NCBI GenBank assembly: GCA_028281485.1
Contig: JANQJT010000271.1
Coordinates: forward strand, 1-6,346
Source of the DNA: Phycisphaeraceae bacterium
GTDB lineage: Bacteria; Planctomycetota; Phycisphaerae; Phycisphaerales; Zrk34
DNA length: 6,346 bases
Direction: 5' to 3'
The notes under the pieces were generated by a model. That model did not search any database, was not told the DNA's origin, and saw only the letters and a list, made by a program, of their open reading frames with translations. Shown in pieces: positions 1 through 5,729 of the stretch. Positions within the stretch are counted from its first letter, which is position 1. Each line of letters begins with the position of its first letter. A program made the position numbers and the translations under genes.

Positions 1-336
1 CGTCGGTGTGGGGGCGGAGACGGCGTTGAAGTCGAGCGTCGCGGCGGGCTGGTCGTTTTCCAGCGACTGCTTCATGAGGTGGCCGGCCTTGAACTTGACG
101 GTGCGCTTCGGCGGCACGGGGACGCGCTCCAGCGTCTTGGGGTTCTGCGCCATGCGGGCGGCCCGCTGCTTGACCTCGAAGACACCGAAGTCTCTGAACT
201 CCAGCCGGTTGCCCTTGCCCAGCTCGACAATCACGTTGTCGAGGAAGCCCTGGACGATTTTCTTGACGACCACGCGCTTCTCCCCTGTGGCGTCTGCGAT
301 GCGGTCGATTAACTCTTTCTTGGTCACGGTCGCCAT
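1..336 (-). CDS. HU/IHF-family DNA-binding protein, 3' end outside window
   Basis: This is a small nucleoid-associated protein that binds and bends DNA as a dimer. Reading the minus strand from the ATG at 336-334 gives 112 residues with no stop before the window edge. The first ~92 residues are a complete HU fold. The N-terminus MATVTKKELIDRIADATG is the helical dimer core, and GNRLEFRDFGVFEVKQR (42-58) is the sheet. The segment ARMAQNPKTLERVPVPPKR (60-78) is the DNA-clasping arm with the intercalating-proline region, and KFKAGHLMKQSLE closes the fold. At least 20 further residues (ENDQPAATLDFNAVSAPTPT) run past the usual ~90-residue length, so there is a C-terminal extension of unknown size. 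A GAGGA ribosome binding site at 343-347 lies six bases before the start and supports it. A promoter at 440-467 suggests the gene has its own transcript. The family call is firm. HU versus IHF subtype cannot be settled here, so no symbol is given. Confidence 0.93.
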   Translation of the reverse strand, partial: MATVTKKELIDRIADATGEKRVVVKKIVQGFLDNVIVELGKGNRLEFRDFGVFEVKQRAARMAQNPKTLERVPVPPKRTVKFKAGHLMKQSLENDQPAATLDFNAVSAPTPT

Positions 337-439
337 GTGTGTTCCTCGGGTCGTCTATCGTGATCGGCCAGGCGATGTGTGCGAACCAAACTGCCGCATG
401 CCCCGACTTGCGAGTCCGCCTTACCTGCTATGGTTTCAA

Positions 440-467
440 GTATTACAGCGCACCACGGGAGCGTCAA
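440..467 (-). promoter_or_regulatory. sigma70-type promoter for the HU-family gene
   Basis: On the minus strand, TTGACG (467-462) and TAATAC (445-440) are separated by 16 bases. They match the -35 and -10 consensus at five of six and four of six positions. Transcription would start near 433 and give a leader of about 97 bases before the HU ATG at 336. The site lies between the lipoprotein stop (512) and the HU start, so it fits independent, strong expression of HU. A TTGACA at 495-490 has no good -10 partner and was not used. Confidence 0.6.
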
Positions 468-511
468 GCCGTGATTGGCAAAGGTGTTATGTCAAGGGCT
501 TTTTTGGGGTT

Positions 512-868
512 TTACGGCGCTGTCTGCCCGTATGTGTACCCCTGGAAGTGACGGCGATAGTAGTCGTGCACCTTTTCGTCGGTGTGACGCTGGTAGTCGT
601 CGACACGGATCACATAGGTCGTGGCGGTCGCGGCGTTGCCGTCGGGGCGGATGTTCAGGCGGTGATCGTTGCGGGTCATCCACCAGGGAGAAGACGATGG
701 GGTCTTGGTGTTGGCTCGGGCCTCGGTCAGCTCATCGGTGTCGAGCACGACGTAGGGGGAGTTGATGGTGAAGGTCTCGCCGCGCAACACCGCCTGGTCG
801 TAGGTCGACGAGCAGCCGGTCACGGCGGCGATCAAGCCAAGACAGAGGATGGATCGTGTCCAACGCAT
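512..868 (-). CDS. predicted small lipoprotein of unknown function
   Basis: This encodes 118 residues and I do not recognise the family. The N-terminus MRWTRSILCLGLIAAVTGCSS is a textbook lipoprotein signal: arginines at 2 and 5, a hydrophobic core at 6-16, and lipobox V16-T17-G18-C19 followed by serine. Cys19 would be lipidated and the mature ~100 residues exported. With Ser at +2 the protein would probably go to the outer membrane if the host is Gram-negative. The mature part is polar, with SPYVVLDTDELTEA (37-50), a tryptophan pair at 62-63, and a tyrosine- and histidine-rich tail, YRRHFQGYTYGQ (104-115). I saw no catalytic motif. The open frame extends upstream to 1120, but those 84 extra codons look like intergenic translation and would bury the signal peptide, so I chose the ATG at 868-866. 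No good Shine-Dalgarno precedes it. The gene is divergent from hisD and in the same direction as the HU gene. Confidence 0.72.
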   Translation of the reverse strand: MRWTRSILCLGLIAAVTGCSSTYDQAVLRGETFTINSPYVVLDTDELTEARANTKTPSSSPWWMTRNDHRLNIRPDGNAATATTYVIRVDDYQRHTDEKVHDYYRRHFQGYTYGQTAP

Positions 869-1054
869 CGCCCAAGGTGTACCAAAGGCCGTGCCATCGG
901 GAAGCCAGAACAGCTGGAGAATATTCAACCCGCACGTTTCCAACGGGTTACGCGACCTGTCGAGCGTGCCAACCGGCGTGGGCGCTCGTGCCGGATGTTG
1001 CGTGGGGTCAACACCGCCCCGTCGGTGCGCCGCGCCGAATCGACGTGTTGATCC

Positions 1055-1083
1055 GTGACACAACGCCCGGATCGCGAGATATC
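1055..1083 (+). promoter_or_regulatory. weak candidate promoter for the his genes
   Basis: GTGACA (1055-1060) matches five of six bases of the -35 consensus. After a 17-base spacer comes GATATC (1078-1083), which matches only three of six at the -10. A start near 1090 would leave a ~55-base leader before hisD at 1145. This is the best spaced pair I found upstream of hisD, but the -10 is poor, so it is tentative. Confidence 0.25.
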
Positions 1084-1089
1084 GGGCGT
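1063..1089 (+). repeat. inverted repeat (possible hairpin or operator) upstream of hisD
   Basis: ACGCCCG (1063-1069) pairs perfectly with CGGGCGT (1083-1089) around a 13-base loop. Further out, CAAC (1061-1064) could pair alternatively with GTTG (1091-1094). No T-run follows, so it is not an intrinsic terminator. It spans the proposed -10 region of the candidate hisD promoter, so it could be an operator or simply a chance GC-rich dyad. Confidence 0.3.
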
Positions 1090-1144
1090 CGTTGAGCGGC
1101 GGGCGGCCGATGCGTACCATGGCTCGTTTGATTGGATGGCGACG

Positions 1145-2464
1145 ATGGCATTACGTGTTTTACATCTCGATCAGACTGAGGATGCCCGGACGCTGGGCGG
1201 GCTGTTGGATCGGCTGCGCAGTCAGTCGGCCGGCTCGGGTGAGTTGGCGGAATCGGTGGCGCAGATCATCGAGACGGTGCGGACCGGCGGTGACGAGGCG
1301 GTGGCTGAGTACATGCGGAAGTGGACGGATCCGGCGTTCAGCGCGGATCGGATCCGCGTGACCGCAAACGAACTGGCCGCGGCCGAGGCGGCGCTCGATC
1401 CGAAGATCAAGGAAGCGCTGGCGCAGGCGATCGAAAACGTGCGCGCCTATCAGCAACACGTCATGCCCACCGAGCCGGCGCCCGTTGAGATCGACGGCGC
1501 GACGCTGGGGATGAAGTTCACGCCGATCCGTCGCGCGGGCCTGGCGGTGCCGGGCGGGACCGCGGCGTACCCGTCGACGGTCGTCATGACGGCCGTGCCG
1601 GCGCAGGTCGCAGGCGTGGAAGACCTGGTCGTTGCCTGTCCTCCACCCACGGGCGGCGGCAGGGACGTGTCGCCGCTGGTGCTGGGTGTGTGCTCCATGC
1701 TGAAGATCGAAGAGGTCTATCGCATCGGTGGTGCGCAGGCGATGGCGGCGCTGGCACACGGCACGGAAACCATCAAGGCTGTCGATTTCATCGCGGGCCC
1801 GGGCAACGCGTTTGTTCAACAGGCCAAGCGGCAGCTGTTCGGTGTCGTCGGTATCGACGGGTTCTACGGCCCATCAGAGGTGGTCGTGTTGGCAGACGCG
1901 TCGGCAGACCCGGCGATGCTGGCCAGCGACCTGCTCGCACAGGCCGAGCACGATCCGGGCTGCTGCTTCCTGGTCAGCGATGACCGCGCGGTGATCGACG
2001 CCATCAACGAACAGGTCGAACAACAACTGCCCCAGCGCACGCGGCGCGACGCGATCACCGCGGCGCTGAACGACTGGTCGGCGGCGGTGTGTTGCGCGTC
2101 GATGACCGAGGCGATCGAGGTGGCCAACACGATCGCGTGCGAACACGTCACGCTGGCCACGGCCGATCCGCAAGCGACGCTGGCGCAGATGAACCACGGC
2201 GGGGCGTACTTCCTCGGCGACCAATCCCCCGTCGCCAGCGGCGATTACTACGCCGGCCCGAGCCACTGTCTGCCGACCGGCACGACCGCCCGCTTCACCA
2301 GCGGCATCAGCGTGTACACCTTCCTCAAGCGTTCGAGCGTGGAGGGTTACCCCGACGGCATGCCCGGCAAAGCGATCGACCGCATCGATGCGCTGGCGCA
2401 AGCCGAGGGGCTCGACGCTCACGCGGCCAGCGTGCGCGCCAGGCGGAAAGACGGATCACGATGA
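1145..2464 (+). CDS. hisD: histidinol dehydrogenase
   Basis: This enzyme catalyses the last two steps of histidine synthesis in the cytoplasm: NAD-dependent four-electron oxidation of L-histidinol to L-histidine via histidinal. From the ATG at 1145 it has 439 residues, the usual family length. Visible motifs are PGGTAAYPS (136-144), the nucleotide-region AGPGNAFVQQAK (217-228), and YGPSEVVVLAD (241-251). The zinc ligands Gln266 and His269 sit in LLAQAEHD. Catalytic Glu333-His334 are in ACEHVTLA, zinc ligand Asp367 in GDYYAGPSHCLPT, and zinc ligand His426 in GLDAHAASV. All six key residues sit at a constant +7 offset from the E. coli enzyme, so the protein looks intact and active. The frame is open back to a GTG at 1055, but those 30 residues are unlike the family. 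ATG 1136 is a close alternative, and the ribosome binding site (GGATGG, 1134-1139) is only moderate. The stop overlaps the hisC start by four bases (ATGA, 2461-2464), which indicates translational coupling. Confidence 0.97.
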   Translation: MALRVLHLDQTEDARTLGGLLDRLRSQSAGSGELAESVAQIIETVRTGGDEAVAEYMRKWTDPAFSADRIRVTANELAAAEAALDPKIKEALAQAIENVRAYQQHVMPTEPAPVEIDGATLGMKFTPIRRAGLAVPGGTAAYPSTVVMTAVPAQVAGVEDLVVACPPPTGGGRDVSPLVLGVCSMLKIEEVYRIGGAQAMAALAHGTETIKAVDFIAGPGNAFVQQAKRQLFGVVGIDGFYGPSEVVVLADASADPAMLASDLLAQAEHDPGCCFLVSDDRAVIDAINEQVEQQLPQRTRRDAITAALNDWSAAVCCASMTEAIEVANTIACEHVTLATADPQATLAQMNHGGAYFLGDQSPVASGDYYAGPSHCLPTGTTARFTSGISVYTFLKRSSVEGYPDGMPGKAIDRIDALAQAEGLDAHAASVRARRKDGSR

Positions 2465-3537
2465 CCTACGAACGACCCAACATCGCGCGCATGACCGGCT
2501 ACACGCCCGGCGAGCAGCCGGACGGCGGCGGTGTCATCAAGCTGAACACCAACGAGAACCCGTACCCGCCGAGCGACGCGGTGATGCGGGCGCTGCAAAC
2601 GATCGACGGCGATGCGCTGCGGCGATACCCGCATCCCGATGCGCTGGCGTTTCGCCGGGCCGCGGCCGAGCTGCACGGTGTCGAAGCCGACCGGATCATC
2701 GCCACCAACGGCGGCGACGAGCTGCTGCGCCTGGTGATCACCACCTTCGTCGAACCCGGCAAACCCATCGGCATCACCCGGCCCAGCTACTCGCTGTACC
2801 CCGTACTGGCGGCGATACAGGATGCGCCGCTGGCGACCGTCGACCTTCATGATGATTGGTCGATGCCCGAAGACCTTGCCAGGCAATGGAACGACGCCGG
2901 TGCGCAGCTGGCGTTTATCGTCAATCCGCATGCGCCGTCGGGCACGCTGTACGGCGTTGAGCTGTTGAAACAGATCGCAGGCGCGTTCGCCGGCGTGCTC
3001 GTGATCGACGAGGCGTACGCCGACTTCGTTGACCCCGATCTGAACTACAGCTCAATCGATCTGACGAAGCAGTACGACAACGTGGTGCTGCTGCGCACGA
3101 TGAGCAAGGGGTATTCGTTGGCAGGCCTGCGGTTCGGGTACGGCATCGGGTCGAAGGGGCTGATCGAGACGATGACGACCAAGACCAAGGACAGCTACCC
3201 CACCGATGCGATCGCTCAGGCGTTGGCGGGGGCGGCGATCGGTGATCAGCCCGGGGCGGCCGAGACGTGGCAGGCGGTGCGAGGCGAGCGGAGGCGGCTG
3301 ACCGCGGAGCTGGTGACGTTGGGCTTTGGGGTGAGCCGGAGTCAGTCGAACTTCGTGCTGGCGACGATCCCGCCGGCGGTGGCGGGCGGCGCCAAGGGCC
3401 TGTACGAGGCCCTGAAATCGCGCAACATCCTCGTGCGGTACTTCGACAGCGAACGATTGACCGACAAGCTGCGTATCAGCGTGGGTTCACCCGAAGAAAA
3501 CACCGCCCTGCTCAAAGCACTCAGAGAATTGATGTAA
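2461..3537 (+). CDS. hisC: histidinol-phosphate aminotransferase
   Basis: This is a PLP-dependent class I/II aminotransferase of 358 residues. It converts imidazole-acetol phosphate plus glutamate to L-histidinol phosphate in the histidine pathway. Motifs run in the family order. NTNENPYPPS (29-38) is the N-terminal substrate arm, RYPHPD (55-60) follows, and ATNGGDELL (81-89) is at the cofactor phosphate site. NPHAPSG (155-161) holds the PLP-contacting Asn155, and VIDEAYADF (181-189) holds Asp183 and Tyr186. TMSKGYSLAGLRFGY (213-227) holds the Schiff-base Lys216 and Arg224, and LRISVGSPEEN (337-347) holds the carboxylate-binding Arg338. NPHAPSG differs from the more common NPNNPTG, but the essential Asn is kept. 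The start ATG overlaps the hisD stop, so its translation is probably coupled to hisD. A GxxExxY cassette begins right after its stop codon and separates it from hisB. Confidence 0.96.
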   Translation: MTYERPNIARMTGYTPGEQPDGGGVIKLNTNENPYPPSDAVMRALQTIDGDALRRYPHPDALAFRRAAAELHGVEADRIIATNGGDELLRLVITTFVEPGKPIGITRPSYSLYPVLAAIQDAPLATVDLHDDWSMPEDLARQWNDAGAQLAFIVNPHAPSGTLYGVELLKQIAGAFAGVLVIDEAYADFVDPDLNYSSIDLTKQYDNVVLLRTMSKGYSLAGLRFGYGIGSKGLIETMTTKTKDSYPTDAIAQALAGAAIGDQPGAAETWQAVRGERRRLTAELVTLGFGVSRSQSNFVLATIPPAVAGGAKGLYEALKSRNILVRYFDSERLTDKLRISVGSPEENTALLKALRELM

Positions 3538-3544
3538 CACAAAC

Positions 3545-3568
3545 CACAGAGACACCGAGACACAGAGT
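3545..3568 (+). repeat. left cluster of three 8-base repeats
   Basis: Three head-to-tail units stand here: CACAGAGA (3545-3552), CACCGAGA (3553-3560) and CACAGAGT (3561-3568). They end directly before the GTG start codon of the GxxExxY frame at 3569. The same unit occurs three times in opposite orientation on the far side of the gene. No other such cluster was seen elsewhere in the window. Confidence 0.8.
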
Positions 3569-3942
3569 GTGGAATTGGATCAGGACCCGCTGACATTTCG
3601 GGTGATAGGCGCAGCCATCGAGGTCCACAAACACCTGGGCCCGGGACTCCTCGAATCGGCGTACGAACATTGTCTCTGTTGGGAGTTGGAGCAGGCGGGA
3701 CTGACGTGTAACCGGCAGGTGCCTCTGCCCGTGCGATACAAACAGGTCGAACTGGGGGATACCGCATAGATATCGTCGTCGAGGACAGCCTGATCCTTGA
3801 ATTAAAGACCGCCGATGCGCTCCTGCCCATTCATGACGCGCAGCTGTTAACATACATGCGCCTCAGCGGAATCAGGAAAGGCCTGCTCATGAACTTCCAT
3901 AGCCCGGTCCTCCGTGATGGCATCAAAAGATTGGTTCTCTGA
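3569..3942 (+). pseudogene. GxxExxY-family protein (PDDEXK_3 nuclease fold), frameshifted
   Basis: The first frame (3569-3769, GTG start) encodes 66 residues: VIGAAIEVHKHLGPGLLESAY carries the family signature Gly26-x-x-Glu29-x-x-Tyr32, then RQVPLPVRYKQVELGD, then a TAG stop at 3767-3769. The remaining conserved half lies in the -1 frame from about 3757 to the TGA at 3940-3942. It reads GYRIDIVVEDSLILELK, then HDAQLLTYMRLSG, GLLMNFHSP and LRDGIKRLVL. The D...ELK part is the PD-(D/E)xK nuclease-like core, so the break separates the signature from the catalytic-type motif. One extra G in the run of five G (3754-3758) would restore a single ~124-residue protein, the normal family length. The exact role of this family is not known; many genomes carry several copies. 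Apart from this one shift it looks intact, so a sequencing error, recent decay or a recoding event are all possible. There is no Shine-Dalgarno; the start abuts the left repeats. Confidence 0.85.
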
Positions 3943-3947
3943 TTCAC

Positions 3948-3971
3948 CCTCTATTCCTCTGTGCCTCTGTG
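3948..3971 (-). repeat. right cluster of three 8-base repeats, inverted relative to the left
   Basis: Read on the minus strand, the units are CACAGAGG (3971-3964), CACAGAGG (3963-3956) and AATAGAGG (3955-3948). They begin six bases after the GxxExxY stop codon. The third unit is the most degenerate. Together with the left cluster they form an inverted pair bracketing the gene. Confidence 0.8.
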
Positions 3972-3980
3972 GTAAAAACA

Positions 3981-4574
3981 ATGTCACGCACCAGCACCAT
4001 CACGCGGAAGACCAACGAGACCGACATCACCCTCTCACTCGACCTGGACGGCGGGTCGTACGAGAACGACACGGGCGTCGGCTTCTTCGATCACATGCTC
4101 GACCACGTCGCCAAGCACGGCCGACTGGGCCTGAACGTCGAGGCGACCGGCGATACCCACATCGACGACCACCACACCGTTGAGGACGTGGGCATCGTGC
4201 TCGGTCAGGCCATCGACGAGGCGCTGGGCGACAAGAACGGCATCGAGCGCTACGGCTACGCCGTGGTGCCGATGGACGAATCGCTGGCGCGCGTCGCGAT
4301 CGACCTGTCGGGCCGGCCCGCGCTGGTGTTCCGTGTCCGGTTCAAGAGCTTCGGTGACGACCCGGCGGCGATCGGCAAGTTCGACGTGCAGCTCGTCGAG
4401 GAGTTTTTCAACGCGGTGACCAACAACGCGAAGATGAACCTGCACATCGAGGTGCCGTGGGGCGAGAACAACCACCACATCGCCGAGGCGATCTTCAAGG
4501 CGTTCGGTCGGGCGCTGCGGCAGGCGGTGTCGATCACCGGCACCGGCGTGCCGAGCACCAAGGGCACGCTGTAA
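3981..4574 (+). CDS. hisB: imidazoleglycerol-phosphate dehydratase
   Basis: This enzyme dehydrates imidazole-glycerol phosphate to imidazole-acetol phosphate, the substrate of HisC. It has 197 residues, the size of the monofunctional enzyme, with no histidinol-phosphatase domain fused. The metal-binding motifs of the duplicated fold are present. TGVGFFDHMLDHVAKHG (31-47) has His38, His42 and His46. DTHIDDHHTVEDVG (58-71) has His60, His64, His65 and Glu68. RYGYAVVPMDESL (90-102) follows, and HIEVPWGENNHHIAEAIFKA (155-174) has His165, His166, Glu169 and Lys173. ATG 3981 gives MSRTSTITRKTNETDI, a normal N-terminus. An in-frame GTG at 3969 lies inside the right repeat and would add four residues. 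Only GGTAAAAACA precedes the ATG, so there is no clear ribosome binding site, perhaps because the cassette replaced the original upstream bases. ldhA follows 42 bases downstream. Confidence 0.96.
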   Translation: MSRTSTITRKTNETDITLSLDLDGGSYENDTGVGFFDHMLDHVAKHGRLGLNVEATGDTHIDDHHTVEDVGIVLGQAIDEALGDKNGIERYGYAVVPMDESLARVAIDLSGRPALVFRVRFKSFGDDPAAIGKFDVQLVEEFFNAVTNNAKMNLHIEVPWGENNHHIAEAIFKAFGRALRQAVSITGTGVPSTKGTL

Positions 4575-4604
4575 CGCCATCTGTTCGGGTGACATCGAAA
4601 CGTC

Positions 4605-4609
4605 GGGAG
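4605..4609 (+). promoter_or_regulatory. ribosome binding site of ldhA
   Basis: GGGAG stands seven bases before the ATG at 4617. It is one of the few clear Shine-Dalgarno sequences in the window and fixes the ldhA start within the short hisB-ldhA gap. Confidence 0.65.
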
Positions 4610-4616
4610 CGAATCG

Positions 4617-5618
4617 ATGCGCGTCTTGCTCTATTCGACCAAGCCCTACGACCGCCTCTACTTCGAGCGCGCACGCGATACCCTCGACCACACGATCGAT
4701 TACCTCGAAGCGCGGCTCGATGCACACACCGCCCGCCTGGCCCACGGCTATGACGCGGTCTGCACCTTCGTGAACGACTCTGTCGACGAGCCGATCGCCC
4801 AGATGCTCGCCGACGGCGGGACGAAGCTGATCGCGCTGCGCTGCGCGGGGTATAACCAGGTCGACCTGGGGGCCGCCGACCGGCTGGGCCTGACCGTGGT
4901 GCGTGTGCCGGCCTATTCGCCGCACGCCGTGGCGGAACACACCGTGGCGATGATGCTCTCGCTGAATCGGCAGATCTACCGGGCGCACATGCGCGTGCGC
5001 GAGGGCAACTTCTCGCTGGACGGCCTGCTCGGATTCGACATGGCGGGCAAGACGGTGGGCGTGATCGGCACGGGACAGATCGGTCGAGTCGTGATGAAGA
5101 TCCTCGCGGGGTTCGGCTGCGAGCTGATCTGCTACGACGTGCACGCGTCCGACGAGGCGGTCGCGCTGGGCGGGCGTTACGTCGATCTGCCAACGCTGTA
5201 CCGACAGTCGGACATCGTGACGCTGCACTGCCCGCTGACACCGGACACGCATCACATGATCGATGAGGCGTCGATCGAACAGATGAAGCGCGGTGTGATG
5301 ATTGTTAACACCAGTCGCGGTGCGTTGATCGACGCCGCGGCCGCGATCGATGCGCTCAAGGCCGGACGCATCGGCCACCTCGGCATCGACGTGTACGAGG
5401 AGGAGGCCGACCTGTTCTTTGAGGACCTGTCCAACCAGGTGATTCAGGACGACGTGCTGGCGCGGCTGCTGACGTTCCCCAACGTCCTGGTCACCAGCCA
5501 CCAGGCGTACTTCACCGAGACGGCGCTGCAGAACATCGCCCACACCACGATGGACAACATCACCGCGTTCGCGCACGGTGGGAAACTGGTCAACCGTGTC
5601 GCGCCTCACGGGGCCTGA
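4617..5618 (+). CDS. ldhA: fermentative D-lactate dehydrogenase (D-2-hydroxyacid dehydrogenase family)
   Basis: This cytoplasmic enzyme is predicted to reduce pyruvate to D-lactate with NADH. It has 333 residues, close to the 329 of E. coli LdhA. Resemblance is strong along the whole chain: LLYSTKPYD (4-12), ALRCAGYNQVDL (73-84), VRVPAYSPHAVAEH (95-108), and NFSLDGLLGF (131-140). The Rossmann motif GVIGTGQIG (148-156) is followed by Asp174 in ICYDVH, which favours NAD over NADP. LHCPLTPDTHHMI and MIVNTSRGALID (228-239) come next, then DVYEEEADLFFED (258-270), then SHQAYFT (294-300). The catalytic Arg234, Glu263 and His295 sit one position before their E. coli equivalents, so all three are kept. 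It follows hisB by 42 bases on the same strand with its own ribosome binding site, so co-transcription is likely. The link to histidine synthesis is unclear. Another 2-hydroxyacid substrate cannot be excluded, but the LdhA subfamily fit is very good. Confidence 0.9.
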   Translation: MRVLLYSTKPYDRLYFERARDTLDHTIDYLEARLDAHTARLAHGYDAVCTFVNDSVDEPIAQMLADGGTKLIALRCAGYNQVDLGAADRLGLTVVRVPAYSPHAVAEHTVAMMLSLNRQIYRAHMRVREGNFSLDGLLGFDMAGKTVGVIGTGQIGRVVMKILAGFGCELICYDVHASDEAVALGGRYVDLPTLYRQSDIVTLHCPLTPDTHHMIDEASIEQMKRGVMIVNTSRGALIDAAAAIDALKAGRIGHLGIDVYEEEADLFFEDLSNQVIQDDVLARLLTFPNVLVTSHQAYFTETALQNIAHTTMDNITAFAHGGKLVNRVAPHGA

Positions 5619-5630
5619 GCGGCCCTATTT
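5610..5630 (+). terminator. possible weak terminator at the ldhA 3' end
   Basis: GGGCC (5611-5615) and GGCCC (5621-5625) form a short GC-rich stem with a five-base loop that contains most of the ldhA stop codon. A flanking G-T wobble can extend it. It is followed by TATTT, a poor T-run. It could cause partial termination before the small membrane gene, or be chance. Confidence 0.3.
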
Positions 5631-5710
5631 AATGAACAGGCTTAAAGGACTGGTGTGCCGTTTCCCTCGGGCAATCCGGCGGATTACCGTTTGAGTAACT
5701 CACCTCGATT

Positions 5711-5729
5711 TGCCAAGGGGAACAACATG
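5711..5729 (+). promoter_or_regulatory. strong ribosome binding site deciding the start of the small membrane protein
   Basis: AAGGGG (5715-5720) lies six bases before the ATG at 5727. It is the best Shine-Dalgarno match in the window. It argues for this start rather than the in-frame ATG at 5655, which would add 24 residues without membrane-protein character. Confidence 0.7.

Larger units (their letters stand above)
869..1144. other. divergent intergenic region between lipoprotein gene and hisD
   Basis: These 276 bases separate two divergent starts, so promoters for both directions should lie here. There is a perfect 6-base dyad, AACCCG (927-932) and CGGGTT (944-949), about 60 bases before the lipoprotein start. 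A second hairpin is at 1063-1089 and a weak promoter candidate for hisD at 1055-1083. I saw no convincing promoter for the lipoprotein gene. There is no short leader ORF with a run of histidine codons, so classical his attenuation is not supported. No tRNA, T-box or riboswitch core was recognised. Confidence 0.5.
3543..3973 (+). mobile_element. putative repeat-bounded GxxExxY cassette inserted between hisC and hisB
   Basis: This 431-base unit begins six bases after the hisC stop and ends seven bases before the hisB start. Its ends are imperfect inverted repeats. The left end reads ACCACAGAGACACCGAG, and the right end in reverse complement reads ACCACAGAGGCACAGAG, so 15 of 17 bases agree. Each end consists of three 8-base units. 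Inside lies one broken GxxExxY gene. Hand counts over 3781-3960 give 94 of 180 G+C (52%), against 42 of 60 in hisC (2701-2760) and 37 of 60 in hisB (4441-4500), so the unit is more AT-rich than its neighbours. I found no clear target-site duplication and no transposase. Mobility is therefore inferred from symmetry, composition and its position inside an operon. It may be a passive element moved by enzymes encoded elsewhere, or an ancient insertion. Confidence 0.45.

Noticed and set aside
490..495. TTGACA on the minus strand as a promoter -35
   Set aside because: No acceptable -10 lies 16-18 bases downstream; the TTGACG/TAATAC pair at 440-467 is much better.
8..1051. 347-codon open frame on the plus strand
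   Set aside because: It runs antisense through the HU and lipoprotein genes, its translation has no recognisable domain, and long shadow frames are common in GC-rich DNA.
1055..1144. GTG start for hisD at 1055
   Set aside because: The extra 30 residues are unlike HisD N-termini, and the 439-residue form from 1145 fits the family length.
869..1144. his leader peptide attenuator or T-box before hisD
   Set aside because: I found no short ORF with consecutive histidine codons, no T-box core and no terminator hairpin with a T-run.
2089..2460. Upstream extension of the hisC frame to 2089
   Set aside because: These codons overlap hisD in another frame and translate to Arg/His-rich nonsense; HisC begins normally at the ATGA overlap.
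3545..3971. CRISPR array
   Set aside because: The repeats are only 8 bases, tandem without spacers, and inverted across a gene; there are no cas genes.
3535..3982. Target-site duplication around the cassette
   Set aside because: The flanks (ACACAAA on the left, AAAAACA on the right) are only loosely A-rich and do not form a convincing direct repeat.
4035..5609. 524-codon open frame on the minus strand
   Set aside because: It lies antisense to the clearly recognised hisB and ldhA genes. Its Val/Arg/His/Asp-rich translation is typical of a shadow of GC-rich codons.
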